A stretch of DNA of 64,000 nt from Liriodendron chinense (GCA_003013855.2 ML058372.1:620001-684000); one strand, 5' to 3'; positions 11,786-24,484 are shown, numbered from the stretch's first letter. The notes: generated by a model from the letters alone, not told the origin. Translations and numbers: made by a program.

Positions 11786-13665
11786 TAAAATTACGCCTTT
11801 TCTATCAACACACTTGTATAGGCATATGCGTTGGAAGCTTGTAAAGCAACTAGGTAAGTAAGAACACTTCGGCTTCCAAGCCTAAATAGGTCCAATCACA
11901 AGACTAGCATATGGTTTGAGCTATAAGCTACCTAGTCTAAGTATGCATATATGATCAAATTATTATACAAATCAAGCTCCTAATCTATGCAACCTATGTA
12001 GACTTATGAGAATGGATTAATGAGCTTGAGTTTACACTACTAGTGAAAGTACAGCTTGTGTGTGGATGTGCCTATCTAGTGTCTAGCATACATTCCTATC
12101 AAGCATTCATAATTGACAATTAAATATAAAATGCTAAGATAACAATGTGCTCAAATCAATCATAAACACAAGCATGTATAGTGGCTCGACTTTGGGTCTA
12201 CTTTACTCCCGGTTCAAGTACTCAACCCCATTGAGCATACCGGCATTCACTATCAGAGGTTTTAAATGAGGTTCATCTCATAACCTTTACACAGATGTTT
12301 TACCGGTTCACCTCTCAACCATAAACGGAGTTTTTGGACAAGGCTAACTCTCGACCCAACGCACGTTCACTCCCGTGTGGAGGCTCACCCTTGGAGACTA
12401 CTTTAGGCCTGATAAATGTGCTAAGGAACGACAAACGTCCCTAGATGTTTAGGCTCGACAAACGTGCTAAGGATCGGCAAATGACCCTAAATCGAGTTTA
12501 ACAAACAAACTCTACACTCAACTCCCACAGGGAATTGAGTGGAAGGACTCTCAACAAAGACAAGCTTACTTGTCAGATGAGCCCCTTATCAACGCCACTT
12601 TGGGTTGCTTGATCTCTGCTCTCCCGTGCTTGAATCAGCTTCCCTTGCTCCCCCCATCGTGTTGTCGCTTGTGTCGCTAATGCTTCAGCTACACTTGATC
12701 AATCACCTTGCAATTGATGCCTTTGCAATGCCCAAGGTGATAGGAGGGTAGGTTTGAGAACTCTACAACTAATGGGAATGGGCTGCCTAGAGTTGCTCAC
12801 CTACAAAGATCTCATCTTAGAGCTTTGGATAATGATATGACTATTAAGAAAGATCGAAACTCTAAAGATCAAAATATGGCAAAGGTCATCTTCTTCATGA
12901 GCTTGGAATGCTCTATTCTTGTGTTAAATCACAAGTAAGATGCCTTGCAAAGGTTAAGAATTGAACCTCTAATGGTCTCCAATAATGGTGGCTTAATCCC
13001 CTCAAAAACCCTCTTTTTTACTCCTCAAATCGAGCCAAGCCTTTATATAGAAAAACCTCCAACGGCAATAAAACTGGCTTTGTTCAACTGATTGACCGAC
13101 CGGTCGGACTACGGTCCTCGACCGGTTGGGCGACCGATCGTATTAGAGGCCTAGACGGATAAAAGTTGTTGTCTTAATAAGATCGGTCGTCGATCGGTCA
13201 TCCTAGCCAGTCGGACAAACCACCGACCAGTCAAACAACCGGTCAAATTATGCCCAGAGACAAATGATTTATATGATAGCTTGTTGTCCAATTCAGGCCA
13301 TGCTACCGACCCGTCGGACGACCCGTTAAGCATGTATTTCTGCTGCATTATGTGTTTCATTTTACAGCAGAACATGCAACCTCTTGGCCATTATTTTGGT
13401 GATCTTTTGAGACACCCAAGGCCAATGTATGATGTCTAAGGATATGCCTAATGGTCACGATCATCTAGAGGTTATATTTTTGGATAGGTTTAAGGTTAAG
13501 GCTTCACCAAGGCATCTCTTTTACCTGTTTCTTCTTCATTGATGCAGCAGGTCCGTCTTGAGTATTCGGTTTTCATCTTCATTAAGCTCAACCAACACTA
13601 GACTCACTGACCTAAGTAATTAACAAACAAGGTGCACTAGTATGCCATAGAAAAGTGCACTAATA
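11786..13665 (-). mobile_element. Solo LTR, Copia family 1, copy B (1,880 bp, reverse)
   Basis: Reverse-complement match to the family 1 LTR from the GTGCACTAATA end (13665) to AAATTACGCC (11786). Both terminal dinucleotides are mutated from the TG...CA consensus. Flanking ATGAC (11781-11785) and ATTAC (13666-13670) are a 4-of-5 target duplication inside foldback repeat M1. Its U3 array at about 13084-13330 is of the GACCGGTC type, unlike copies A, C and E. A TATA box (CTATATAAAGG on the minus strand) lies near 13040. Confidence 0.83.
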
Positions 13666-13845
13666 ATTACACCCATCATTGAACCTTTTTAGGGACCATC
13701 GTGATGTTTATTTGCCATCCGACCAATTCATAAGGTCACACAAACCTAGGTGAAGGGAAAACACAAATATCAACTTAATCCAAAACTTTTATGGGCTCTA
13801 GGAAGTTTTTAATGATGACGTTCAATCTCCACTTTTTCTGTGGTG

Positions 13846-15420
13846 TGTTGAGCTCTTAATTGTGCATATTCTAACCCCAATTCATCACTCATTGTGCGAG
13901 GTTTGCATGGTTAATAGACTAATCTAATGCATGTTTGGTGATTGCAGGATTGAGAGTGGGCTCAGCCTAATTGATGATAAAGGGACCTCTCTAAGAACCT
14001 TTGATGAAGACCCAAGGTGGGCCGAAGCAAAGAAAGAAGCAAGGAAAGCAGAGAGTAAAAGAAAGAAAGGAAGAAAAGAAGAAGCAAAAGAAGCCGACTG
14101 GTCTTGACCGGTCGGCCAAGGGAGCCAGACCGGTCTCGACCGGTCAGCCATGCACGCTAGAACATTGCATGAGATGGTCCGATCGGTCTTGACCGGTCGA
14201 CCATGGTTGCTGGACCAATGCTAAAGACGTCAGACCGGTCTTGACCAGTCGGCCATGGTTGCTGGACCTTTGTCCAAAAGAGGCCAGACCGGTCGTGACC
14301 GGTCGGCCAGCCCAGTCCGACCGGTCCAGACCGGTCGGCCATGTGAATAAACAAAAACTTCTATTCCGGGCGCCGAAAATCTCTGCGCACTGCGTAACTC
14401 TTACGCAAATTCTCGATCTTTCTGAAGTTGCGGAGCCTCCCTACTATAAAAGGACACCTAGGGATCGTTCCTAGGGTATCTAAGAAGGGTTGAGGCAAGC
14501 TTGGAGGCAGCGGAAGTGTATTTCGGAGTTCCACAACTCCCTCTAGTTTGTTTTGCTGTTTTTATAAACTTTTTAGTTGTTTCATGTTTCCTTGAATCAT
14601 GAGCAGCTAAACCTCTTAGCTAGGGCTAAGAGGTGAAGCTTGTAGTGGATCCAAGATGTTTCAATTCGTAGTTAGTTGGTTTTAAGTGTGGAATTCATGA
14701 TTATGAACTATGGTTTGAAGTTTATACAAGTTTTTAAGTAGTTTTTCTTAGTCTTATGATGACTCATGGATGTTTGGGAGAATTACTTAATTTCTTAATT
14801 GGTTTGTATCAGTCTAGACCTGTATGTTCCGAGGAATCGGAGTGCGCTCTAGTACTATGATCTTCATGAAGGGACTTCCTACCAAAGTTCTATTTTTCTG
14901 ATTTTCTGAAATATGTATGGACTGTGCATATGATTTGAATCAAGTTCAAATCATGATCTAGCCTTGTCTTGTGACAGGACTTGAGGATGATTTTGATTGT
15001 GAACTGGACCTTTTGGAAAGGGGAATGACCTATGCAATTGAGCATGCTCAGCTCAGCCTACATTGAGTGAATCTTATGCATAGAACTTACATATGACAGA
15101 TTGTTTGGTTTAACAGCTCTATCATCCGACTAGATAGATCTTAATATCGATTCTAGTTGAGAGAATGAGAAACTACAGCGGATTGAACATCAAGGATTGC
15201 TACAAGTGGATCCTTGAACCCCTAGTGCTTTTTTATAATTGTCTACATTCAAATTAGTTTAAAATTTCTATTCACATCAATTCTATTCAAAATCTGATTA
15301 TTAGCTTTTAATAGACACTTTTAGATGTGTTTGTGAAATCCTACATAAGTCCCTGTGGATCGACCTCGGTCTTACCGAGTTTATTACTACATCGCAACCC
15401 TACACTTGGGGAAGCGAACA
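13846..15420 (+). mobile_element. Solo LTR, Athila-type family 3 (1,575 bp)
   Basis: Starts TGTTGAGCTC, ends GAAGCGAACA and is flanked on both sides by TGGTG (13841-13845 and 15421-15425), a perfect 5-bp target duplication within foldback M1. It matches the LTR at 47016-48502, which is followed by an Athila primer-binding site; hence the lineage call. A TATA box (ACTATAAAAGG) is at about 14443-14453. The conserved 3' part contains GGATCGACCTCGGTCTTACC. Its U3 carries six GACCGGTC dimers (14093-14342). Confidence 0.9.
14093..14342 (+). repeat. U3 array of GACCGGTC dimers, Athila-type LTR
   Basis: Six units, each GACCGGTC, two bases, GACCGGTC, then GGCC or a close variant, at about 14096, 14131, 14181, 14233, 14287 and 14319. 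The array ends about 100 bases upstream of the TATA box. It is the same unit design as in the Copia family 1 LTR at 22463-24484. Confidence 0.85.
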
Positions 15421-15508
15421 TGGTGTGGTCCACTTGAGCTTTGGATCTGTCTCATTTTTAGGCTCATGTCCTAAAATAATACGACAAAATGGATGGATGG
15501 TATGGATC

Positions 15509-15887
15509 TAACACATAAATCATAGTGGGGCCAAATAGATTGCACATGTTAAAAGTTGCGTTGTTAATTACGCAATCTATAGGAGAGAAAATCAGTGTAT
15601 ATTGTGAGAGAGTGGATTAGGTGAGATCCCGGCCTCAACCAAGACCGTGCAACCCTTACCGTGGGGTTACCGTGGGGCCCACCTTAATGTGTATTATGTA
15701 TCCACACCATCTATCCATTTTTCCATATTATTTTAGGGCATTTTCCCCAAACACACCCTTAATACTTAACATGCAATGCAGTGAGTGCTTTCCCATAAAA
15801 TCTTTTATGAATGGCATGTTTACCCTTTTTCAAGTGACTCCGTTTGCACGTTTAAATGACTATGCGGTTGAAGTCACAAAGTTCTAT
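15509..15887. repeat. Partial foldback repeat arm and spacer
   Basis: A single GTGGGGCCCACCTTAATGTG-type arm (about 15662-15760) without its partner, then non-coding sequence. The open frame at 15621-15962 runs through these arms and is not a gene. Confidence 0.5.
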
Positions 15888-16296
15888 GGGCCCCACCATG
15901 ATGTATGTGTTATATCCACACCATCTGTCTATTTTTTTCGGATCAATTTAGGGCACGAGTAGATCCAAAGCTCAAGTGGACCACACCATAGAAAGAAGTG
16001 GAGACAATAACGCCCACAGTTAAAACCTTCATAGGGCCCACCATGATATTTATTTTCAATCCAACTCGGTCATAAGATCTCATAAACATGCATGACAAGA
16101 AAATAGAAATATGAGCTTGATCCAAAACTTTTGTGGCCCACAAGAAGTTTTCAACGGTAGGTGTTCAATCCACACTCTTTTCTATGATGTGGTCTACTTG
16201 AGCCCTAAATCAGCCTATTTTTTTTGCTCATACCCTAAAATGATATGAAAACATGGATAAATGGTGTGGATATAACAAATATATCATGATGGGGCC
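15888..16296. mobile_element. Foldback repeat M2 (about 409 bp)
   Basis: Left end GGGCCCCACCATGATGTATG continues to TATCCACACCAT. The right end is its reverse complement (ATGGTGTGGATATAACAAAT to CATGATGGGGCC). Internal segments mirror each other too (CTCAAGTGGACCACACCATA against TGTGGTCTACTTGAG). No coding capacity. Uninterrupted, so the best reference copy in the window. Confidence 0.75.
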
Positions 16297-17411
16297 ACAA
16301 CATTGCGACGCCAACAAACATGGGTGTGGTGATCCACGCCAGACAATTCCAATCCACAAAAATGGGTGCTCAAAGGGAGTGGATTGGGTGTTACTTAGTA
16401 AGACTTTAGAGTGGGTGACCGTAGGCCCACCTTGATGTATGTGCTATATATCTACACTGTCCATCAATTTTACAACTCATTTTACACGATCGTCCCATAA
16501 ATGAAGCAAATCGAAATTTTAAGTGGACCACATCATAGGAAAAGTGGTTATTGAACACCCACCATTAAAAACATCATAGGGCCCACTGTAGTGCTTAGTT
16601 GCCATCCACCCAGTAAATAAGGCCGCAAGGACCTGGATGAAGGGAAAACACAAATATCAGCTTGATCCAAAACTATTGTGCCTCCAAGAAGCCTTTAATG
16701 GTGGGCATTCCATTACCACTGTTTCTATGTGGTGTGGTCCACTTGAGATTTGAATCTACCACATTTTTGGGGCTCATGCCTAAAATGATCTGAAAAAAAT
16801 AGATAAATGGTGTGGATGTAACAAATATATCTGTTAGTGCACTTTTTTGTGGCATACTAGTGCACATTATTTGTCAATCACGTGAGTCCATGTGTTGTAA
16901 TGTCGGTTGAGCCTTGGCAAGCTGAAGACCGAAGATTCAAGTGGGCAAAAAGCATCAAAGGGAAAAGAATAAGTAAATGAAATGCCTTAGTGACCCTAAC
17001 CCTTTGGACCAAAACACCCAAAACCTCTTAGATGACTTGGACCAATTAGGAATACCCTCAGTCATCCTTTTAGCCTTATATCACATAGAAAAATATGATA
17101 AGTTTGGCTAATTAAAGAGGTGGAAGCTGTTGTAAACAAATCTGCACAACCAGCAGTTTTCGATTAATCTCTGATCAATCGCACATAGGTTTCGATAGGA
17201 CTTCAATCAATTGGACAGTTGTTTCGATCAATTAGAATTTGTTCCAGAGGATTTGAAAAATTCATTGGACAGATTTTCGACCAATCGGACAGTACTTCCA
17301 ATCAATCGGATGTGGTCCTTCTGATTAATCGGACCATGTTCTGATCAATCGGAATTTATTCCAGAGAATTCTCTGGACAGATTTTCGATCAATCGGATAG
17401 GAATTGGAAGT

Positions 17412-19254
17412 TGAAAATGCGGTATAAGTTTGATTACCGCTTTTGTAGAAGCAAGAAACAAGTTACCTTGTCCTAGAGGGGGGGGGGGGGGGGGGGTGAA
17501 TAGGACACTTTTTAAATTTCCCAATTACACACTTGTAATCATGCAAAGTATTCTTAGAGAACTTACTTCGAACACAAGATATGCAGAGTATAAATCAATA
17601 AAAGCACATGTGAAAGAAGTAAATCAGTTCATCCATTCATCACACAACAAGGGATTTTTATAGTGGTTCGGTTATGTACCTACTCCACTCCCGGCTGATC
17701 CACTCACTCCTTGAGTGGCCGGATTTCACTATCACTATGGTTTTAAATGAGGTTAACCATAAACTTTAACAGCCTACAAAAGGACTTAAGACTCAACACA
17801 TGGATTCATCCTTCCATAGGACTAATCCATGACCACTTTGTCCTACACAAGGGCTTGTCCTACTCAAGGACTTGTCCTACGCAAGGACTCTTACGAGTTT
17901 GGTTCTTCAAACTCTGAAACCCAAATCTCAACTTGAGGAGGTTTCTTGGACTCGAAAGACTAAATATACTTAGCTGATTGAGTCCCTTGATGATGCCTTT
18001 GTTGAAGAAGCTTCGGCTTGCACGGAAGATACCTTCTTCAGCTCCCTCGATCAGCAACCTTGCTCCGGATGACTCATTGTAGATTCCAAGGTGAGGGATT
18101 AGGGTTAAGTTGAGGCTATATGGGGATATGGCTTTTATATGAGGAAAGCTTCTACCTAAACCACCATTAATGGCATTGATGACAGGAGTATATCTATGAG
18201 AGGTAGGTTAAGATGCCATTAAAGAGGGGTTGAGTTCATGATTCAATCCAAGCTTTGAATGCTTCATCAATGTTGGTCAGATCAACATGGATTGAAGTAT
18301 GAACTCAACAAATCTTAGGGTATGAGAGAAGAGGATCTCAAGGAGAAGGCACACACAAACCCTAAATGATGCTCAAGGTGTCTTTTACAAGATCCAACCG
18401 AGTTCCATATATAGAGATGACATTCAACGGTCAGAAAACGGTCAGCTCGATAGGATCCGATCGATCGGACATAAGTTTTAGCTAGATTTGAATTTTGCTG
18501 AAAAACAGGTTCTCCGATTGATCAGACTTAGTTCCGATTGATCGGAAGACCCTGTCCGATTGATCGGAAGACCCTGTCCGATTGATCGGACAGATGGTCC
18601 GATTGATCGGAATTCCTTCCAGAGAGTTTATGTAATTTTTCTGGAATTTCCTCCGATGGATCGGATGTATGTCCGATTGATCGGAGCACCCTGTCCGATT
18701 GATCGGACAGACCTCCGAGTGATCGGAAAAGTGTCCAGAGAGATTTTTAATGTTTGCTGGACAATTCTCCGATTGATCGGACATATCGTTCGATTGATAG
18801 GAAGACCTTATCCGATTGATCGGACAGTCCTCCGATTGATAGGAAAAGTGTCCAGAGAAGTTTTCAATGTTGCTGGACAATTTTCCGATTGATCGGACAT
18901 ATCGTCCGATTGATCGGACACCTATCGGACTTATCTCCGATTGATCGGGATCCTATCGGAGAGAGCAGACATACTGATTTTCAACTTTTAAGCAACTTCT
19001 GCTAAAATGAACCCTTCCATAGCTGATCTAAATGGAAGGAGGACTATAGATGGTGCTAAGGATGTACCTAGGAAGGACTTGGGCCATCTATAGAAGGTTT
19101 TGGGATCAAAGGTTTGGATGGAGAGGCTTGAAGTTGACTGACGAGCGATCTTCTTTGAGTAGCTTCTGTCTTCAGCCGCACGAAGACTGTTTTCAGCCAC
19201 AAGGAGACTCGACGACACACTAACCATGGTAATTGACAAATCTTTCTATTAACA
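17412..19254 (-). mobile_element. Solo LTR, family 2 (1,843 bp, reverse), nested in the 5' LTR of element C
   Basis: On the minus strand it runs TGTTAATAGAAAG to GCATTTTCA. GAAGT flanks both sides (17407-17411 and 19255-19259), a perfect duplication. It is related to, but clearly distinct from, family 1: it shares the CCTAGAGGGGG near the 3' end and the U3 inverted-repeat style but not the termini. It contains a 20-base-scale G-run at about 17469-17487, a TATATA box near 18405 and a dense TCCGATTGATCGGA array at 18440-18960. Open frames across the array on both strands are by-products of the repeats. Confidence 0.85.
18440..18960 (-). repeat. Dense U3 array of TCCGAT-NN-ATCGGA inverted repeats
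   Basis: Around twenty copies of the 14-bp unit TCCGATTGATCGGA (perfect 6-bp arms around a 2-bp centre), several in immediate tandem with AGACCCTG spacers. This is the densest array of its type in the window. Confidence 0.85.
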
Positions 19255-20802
19255 GAAGTGACCTCCGATCAATCAGACCTTTTTTCGATCAATCGAAGAT
19301 ACGTGAATCTGCCCTTTTTTTTACCGTTAGAAGAAAATTTATAAAAGGAGGGGGATTCGTTTTTTGACTCAGGAGAGGGATTTTGAGGAGATAGAAGTCA
19401 CCATTGTTAAAGATTATTAAGAGCTCTATTCCTAACCTTAGTAAGTCATCTTCTTTGTGATTCATCACAAGAATAGAACATTCGAAGCTCATGATGAAGA
19501 TGCACTTGTCCCTCTTTTGATCTCTAGAGTTTGAATTGATCTTGTTAGTGATATTCCTATCCAAAACTCTATGATGAGATCTTTGCAGGTGAGACTCTCT
19601 AGGCAACCTACTTCCATCAGTTGTAGAAATCTCAAACCTACCTCCTAGCACCTTGGGCATCTCCGTTGGATCATCATATAAAAGGTGGCTGATCTTGGAG
19701 CTAGAGCATTGGCAACGCAACGACATCAAAGATCATGGGAGCACAAGGGGAGCTAATTGAAGTACGGGAGAGTGGAGATCAAGCAACCCAAAGCGGCGCA
19801 ACAAAGGGGCTCAATCCAACAAGTAAGTTATCATTTGTAAGAGTCCGGTTCCACTCTATTCCTAGTGGGAATTGAGAGTAGAGTTTGTCTTCAAACTCGA
19901 GAGGTTTGGTTGTAGGACCTAGACCCGGTTGTAGGGTCGAATTGAGTCTCTAAGTGGGGAGCCTCCTATGAGAGTGAACGCTAAGTTCGGTTGTAGGACC
20001 TTGACTCAGTTGTAGAGCCTAAAACTATTGAGGTTTGGTTGTAGGTTCTTGACCCGTGAGTGAAGTCTAAATTGAGGTCCGGTTGTAGGACCTTGCCTTG
20101 AGTAAGCCTAAACAAGTCTCCAAACGGGAGCCACCAAAACGGGAGCCACCAACACGGGTGTGAACGTGTTGGTTGGGAGGAACTTGTAAACTCACTGGTT
20201 GGGTGGACCCGAGTTAAAATACCTTGGTTGGGAGGAACCAAATTTAAACTCCCTAGTGAATACCGGTGTGCTCATTGGTGTTGAGTACTTGAACCGGGAG
20301 TGGAGTAGATCCGAAGTCGAACCACTATACATCGTTGTGTTTGTGATTGTATTTGAGCACATTTCTTATATGCATTGTTTTTAATTGTTTAATTATAAAT
20401 GTTTAATTAGAATGTATGCTAGGCTCTTAATAGGCACATCCACACACACATGATGTACTTTCACTTCTTGAGTAGACTTAAGCTTATATGATCCACTCTC
20501 ATATAGTCTACTTAAGTTGCATAGATTAGGAGTTGATTAATATAATCATTTAATAATCTACGCTTACTTAGACTAGGTCATTAATTGCTTTAATCATATG
20601 CTAGTCTTGTGATTGGACCCACTTAGGCTTGGAAGCCGAAGTGTTCTTGCTTAGTTTAATTTGTTAAATTGTGTAAGTAGGCGAAAATAATTTCAAAAGG
20701 TCCTAATCACCCCTTAGGACTTAGCCATAGTTCTAGCTGCTTCAAGCTTCCGCACGCGTAAGCACCTTACAACTGTGTTGATCCAAAAGGCGCAATTTCA
20801 AT

Positions 20803-20813
20803 TGGTATTAGAG
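20803..20813 (+). promoter_or_regulatory. Primer-binding site (initiator tRNA-Met) of element C
   Basis: TGGTATTAGAG, two bases after the LTR end, matches the usual TGGTATCAGAG of plant Copia elements with one transition. Site for minus-strand cDNA priming. Confidence 0.85.
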
Positions 20814-20874
20814 TAGGTTGTTATTTAAGAACTTAACCATCTAGAGTTAGATCCGATATTGGAGCACTAACATC

Positions 20875-21949
20875 ATGTATAACCGAGATAGGAGTACTGT
20901 TAACCGTCCACCATACTTTGACGGGTCCAACTACGCCTATTAGAAGGCTAGGATGAGAATTTTTCTTCAATCCATGGACCAATTTGTGTGGGCAAGTACA
21001 CGTAATGATATTCCATGCACACGGGACAAGTGGAGGTTGATGGTAAGATCATTGTCATTCTAAAAAATGATGAGAAATGGAATGACAAAGAGAGAGCTCA
21101 ATATGTTGGAAATGCTAAAGCTCTCAATGCGATTTGCTGTGCGGTTTTTCTGAAAGAATTTCAACGTAATCTCATATGTCAACTACAAACAAAGCGTGGG
21201 ATATAATATTTGAGGTGACCCACGAAGGAACTATAATAGTAAGACGTTCAAAGCTTCAGCTCTTAACTACCAAACTTAAAAACATTAGGATGGAAGAGAT
21301 TGAAACTTTCATAGAGTTTTATACTAAACTTTTCGATATTTGCAACTCCATGTTTGCCTTGGGGGATAGGGTTCCAGAAGGAAGAATTTGTAGAAAAATA
21401 CTTAGGTCTCTCCTGGAAAGATTTAGCACCAAGGTAATGGCCTTAGAAGAGTGTAGAGATATAGACAACATGAAAGTAGAAGAACTCATATGTTTCTTAC
21501 AAACTTATGAACTACACTTTAGGGCTCCCTCTAAGAAGAAGGACGTCGCCTTGAAAACTTCACATAGACATTCACATAGGAAAAATGAGATTAAGAGTGA
21601 GTCTTTCGAAGATTGCAATGATGAGGATGATGATCTTGACAAAAGATTCAAGAGATTCCTCAAATTTGAAAGAGCAAAAAGTTGTGATAAGAAGGACAAG
21701 AATGTTGATAAATACAAAGGAAAATCCATAAAAAAGAAAGTCTAATGTTACAACTGTGATAAGTATGGTCATGTTGCCATTGATTGTCTGAAAGAGCCTA
21801 AAAGAAAATGTAAAAAGGTTATGACAGCAACATGGGATGATACGAAGGAGTAAAAATTTAAATTTAGTGATTCAAATAGTGATGGGATTCATAAACCAGT
21901 GAAAATTCTCATAGCTTCCACCACTACCTCTCTTCCCCTTAATATATGA
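20875..21949 (+). pseudogene. Copia (Sirevirus-type) gag, broken
   Basis: Gag would form the virus-like particle. The N-terminus (from 20875) has NRPPYFDGSNYAY followed by a stop where Trp is usual, then KARMRIFLQSMD. A second frame (about 21027-21206) gives NAKALNAICCAVFLKEF. A third (21176-21745) gives AWDIIFEVTHEGT, SKLQLLTTKLKNIRMEEIET, RKILRSLLERF and VEELICFLQTYEL, i.e. the UBN2/gag_pre-type domain, followed by a lysine-rich tail. A stop precedes an intact zinc knuckle (CYNCDKYGHVAIDC, CX2CX4HX4C) at about 21747-21790. Two frameshifts and at least three stops make it inactive. No pol follows. Confidence 0.83.
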
Positions 21950-22462
21950 GAGGATCTCGACCATTTTCTTTTCTAAGTGAAGAAGGAGTTCCCAACCCCT
22001 CACCCCATGTTACATTCTATGAGGGTGTTGGGAAATTAGTTACCCTTAGGCTAATCAAACTAAACATAGTAAGGGTAGCTCGAAATGGAACTATAGAAAA
22101 ATCTAAGGATTTTAGCCTCATTTTGTTATTAGAGGCATATTAGAGGATTCTAGCCTCATGAGCCCACCTTTGATAGCTTAGCCTTACTTTTAATTGATAT
22201 ATTTGCTGCTAGACTATCATCCTACTTAGATTAGTTAATCTTGTTAAGTTTTATGCTTAATTGTATGCTAATCTTTACTTTGGTCATGATGTACATAATT
22301 GTTGGGGAGGTTGGTTGATTGGGCTATAAGCCCTTGAGCTTTTATTGCTTAATGTATATCTTAAAATGACCAATTGTATTGATTAAACATGCTTAGACAA
22401 GTACATTTTCTTGTTAATCATCTTCTCATGCATGCTCTATGTTTTAATGATTATGCACCCTA
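21950..22462 (+). other. Interior of element C downstream of gag
   Basis: About 0.5 kb with no pol similarity. This is the left part of the short spacer that replaces pol in this element. Confidence 0.6.
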
Positions 22463-24484
22463 TGTTAGTGCACTTTTCCGTGGCATACTAGTGCACCTTG
22501 TTTGTCAATCACTTACGTCAGTGAGTCTAGTGTTGGTTGAGCCCAATGAAGACGAAGACCGAAGACTCTAGACGGACCGGCTGCATCAAGGAAGAAGACT
22601 CAGGTAAAAGTAATGCCTTGGTGCCTTAACCTTGACCAAAACCCAACCCCTTTGTATCTTTGATGACCTTGACCATATTAGGAATCATTTAGGCATCATA
22701 GATTGGCCCTAGGTGTCCCAATTGATCACCCTAACCTTAGCCAAAATAGATAGGATGAAGCCTTAGGAGTTCAGCAAGTAGAAGAGCTGAACCAGGCTGG
22801 TCCGACCGGTCAAGACCGGTCGGCCAGGCAACAGCAAATGGCTGTGATGTTTGTGGCTGGGCAGCCGACCGGTCAAGACCGGTCGGCCAGAGATGTCCAG
22901 CAGCTTTGCTGTATTTTCAATAGGCAGCCGACCGGTTAAGACCCGTCGGCCTTTCTCAACTCCATGAAGTCAGCAAGCATTGTCGACCGGTCAAGACCGG
23001 TCGGCCTGGAGTTCTCTTTCATCCAGCAAGGGGGTCTGACCGGTAATGACCGATCGGCCTGGTGTGGTTAGGCTGTCCAGCAAGGGGGTCCGACCGGTCA
23101 TGACCGGTCGGCCCATGTTTTTGGCCTATGCAGTGGATACCCTTCAGCAAAGGGATCCGACCGGTCATGACCGGTCGGGACAGGTCGGCTTAGAGCCGTT
23201 TTATGGCCGTTTTATGACCGTTGGAGCCTTCTTTTCTTACATATAGAGCTCCGTTTTTGGGCATTGGAAGAGGGATTTTTGAGGAGTGAAGCCACCATTG
23301 TTTGAGACCATTTGAGGCTCATTCCTTGACCTATGCAAGGCATCTTCCTTGTGCTTTAACACAAGATTAGAGCATTCCAAGCTCATGAAGAAGATGACCT
23401 TCATCCCCTCTTGATCTCTAGAGTTTGGAAGCTTCTTGATTGGCAAATCCTTGTCCAAAACTCTAAGATGAGATCGTTGTAGGTAAGAGACTCTAGGCAA
23501 CCCTTTCTCATTAGTTGTAGAGTTCTCAAACCCATCCTCCTAGCACCTTGGGCATCTCAAGGCATCGCATGCAAGGTGTTTGATCGAATGTGGCTGAGGC
23601 ATTGGCGACGCAGCAGCAACACGATCGTGGGAGCAAGGGAAGCTGATTGAAGCACGGGAGAGCGGAGATCAAGCTACCCAATCCGGCGCTAAACAAGGGG
23701 CTCATCCGACAAGTAAGTTGTCTTATTTGAGAGTCCATTTTAGAGTTTGTTTTTCGAACTCGACCTTGGACGTTAGTCGTTCCTTGGCCCGTCTGCCGGG
23801 CCTAAACTAAGTCTCCAAGGGGGAGCCTCCGACACGGGAGTAAATGTGCGTTAGGTTGAGAGTTAGCCTATGTCTAAAACTCCGGGTACGGTTGAGAGGT
23901 GAACCGATAAAACCTCCGTGTAAAGGTTAAGAGGTGAACCTCATTTAAAACCTCCTATAGTGAATGTCGGTGTGCTCAAAGGGGTTGAGTACTTGAACCG
24001 GGAGTGGAGTAGACACGTAGTCGAACCACTATACATCCTTGTGTTTGTGATTGTTCTTGAGCACATTTATATCTTCGCATTGTTAGTTTAATTGCTTAAT
24101 TATGAATGCTTGATAGGAATGTATGCTAGGCACTTTTTAGACTCATCCTCACACAAGATGTACCTTCACTAGTTGTGTAGACTTGAGCTCATTGATCCAC
24201 TCTCATAAGTCTACACAAGTTGCATAGGTTAGAAGCTTAATTAGTTGAATCCTTTACTTACCTATGCATGCTTAGACTAGGATTGTTTATTGCTTAATCT
24301 TTTGCTAGTCTTGTGATTGGACCCACCTAGGCTTGGAAGCCAAAGTGTTCTTGCTTACATAGCTTAATTTGTTGAATTGTGTAAGTAGGCGAAAAGAATT
24401 TCAAAGGTCCTAATCACCCCCCCCCCCTCTAGGTCCTTAGACATATCTCCGAGTGTCTCTACAAGCGGTAAAATCGCAATTTCA
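22463..24484 (+). mobile_element. Solo LTR, Copia family 1, copy D (2,022 bp), nested in element C
   Basis: TGTTAGTGCACTTTTCC to GCAATTTCA, flanked by CCCTA (22458-22462 and 24485-24489), a perfect target duplication. It is the same family as its host element, so a self-nested insertion that later lost its interior by LTR recombination. It differs from copies A, C and E in carrying GACCGGTC dimers in U3 (22797-23190). A C-run at about 24417-24427 varies between copies. TATA-like CATATAGAG lies near 23241. Confidence 0.92.
22797..23190 (+). repeat. U3 array of GACCGGTC dimers, Copia LTR copy D
   Basis: Seven units (about 22803, 22867, 22928, 22985, 23038, 23093 and 23158) of GACCGGTC, two bases, GACCGGTC, GGCC, spaced about 50-65 bases. 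They end some 50 bases upstream of the TATA-like box. The unit is the same as in the Athila-type LTR at 13846-15420. Confidence 0.88.

Larger units (their letters stand above)
11675..15508. mobile_element. Foldback (long inverted-arm) repeat M1, split by two solo LTRs
   Basis: Its three pieces are 11675-11785, 13671-13845 and 15421-15508. The left arm (11675-11764, ATCCACACCATCCATCC to CTCAAGTGGACCACACCAT) is the reverse complement of the right arm (15424-15508) with few mismatches. The middle contains the CACCCATCATTGAA and AAGTTTTTAATGATGACGTT segments that are also inverted relative to one another. It encodes no protein. It is a MITE-like foldback repeat of roughly 370 bp before insertions. 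Copies M2-M4 lie further right. Confidence 0.75.
16832..20800 (+). repeat. 5' LTR of element C (16832-17411 plus 19260-20800)
   Basis: Starts TGTTAGTGCACTTTTT, ends GCAATTTCA just before the PBS. Interrupted by a reverse solo LTR at 17412-19254 with target duplication GAAGT. U3 array of CGATCAATCGG repeats at about 17155-17411 continues at 19260-19306, followed by a TATA box (TTATAAAAGGAGG) near 19339. Confidence 0.88.

Noticed and set aside
18482..18892. Open frames on both strands in the solo LTR
   Set aside because: Both derive from the tandem TCCGATTGATCGGA array (DRSIGQSDR-like periodic peptides).
9477..23190. CRISPR-like regularly spaced repeats
   Set aside because: The spaced GACCGGTC and CGATTGATCG units lie in eukaryotic LTR U3 regions, have variable spacing and imperfect units, and no cas genes occur.
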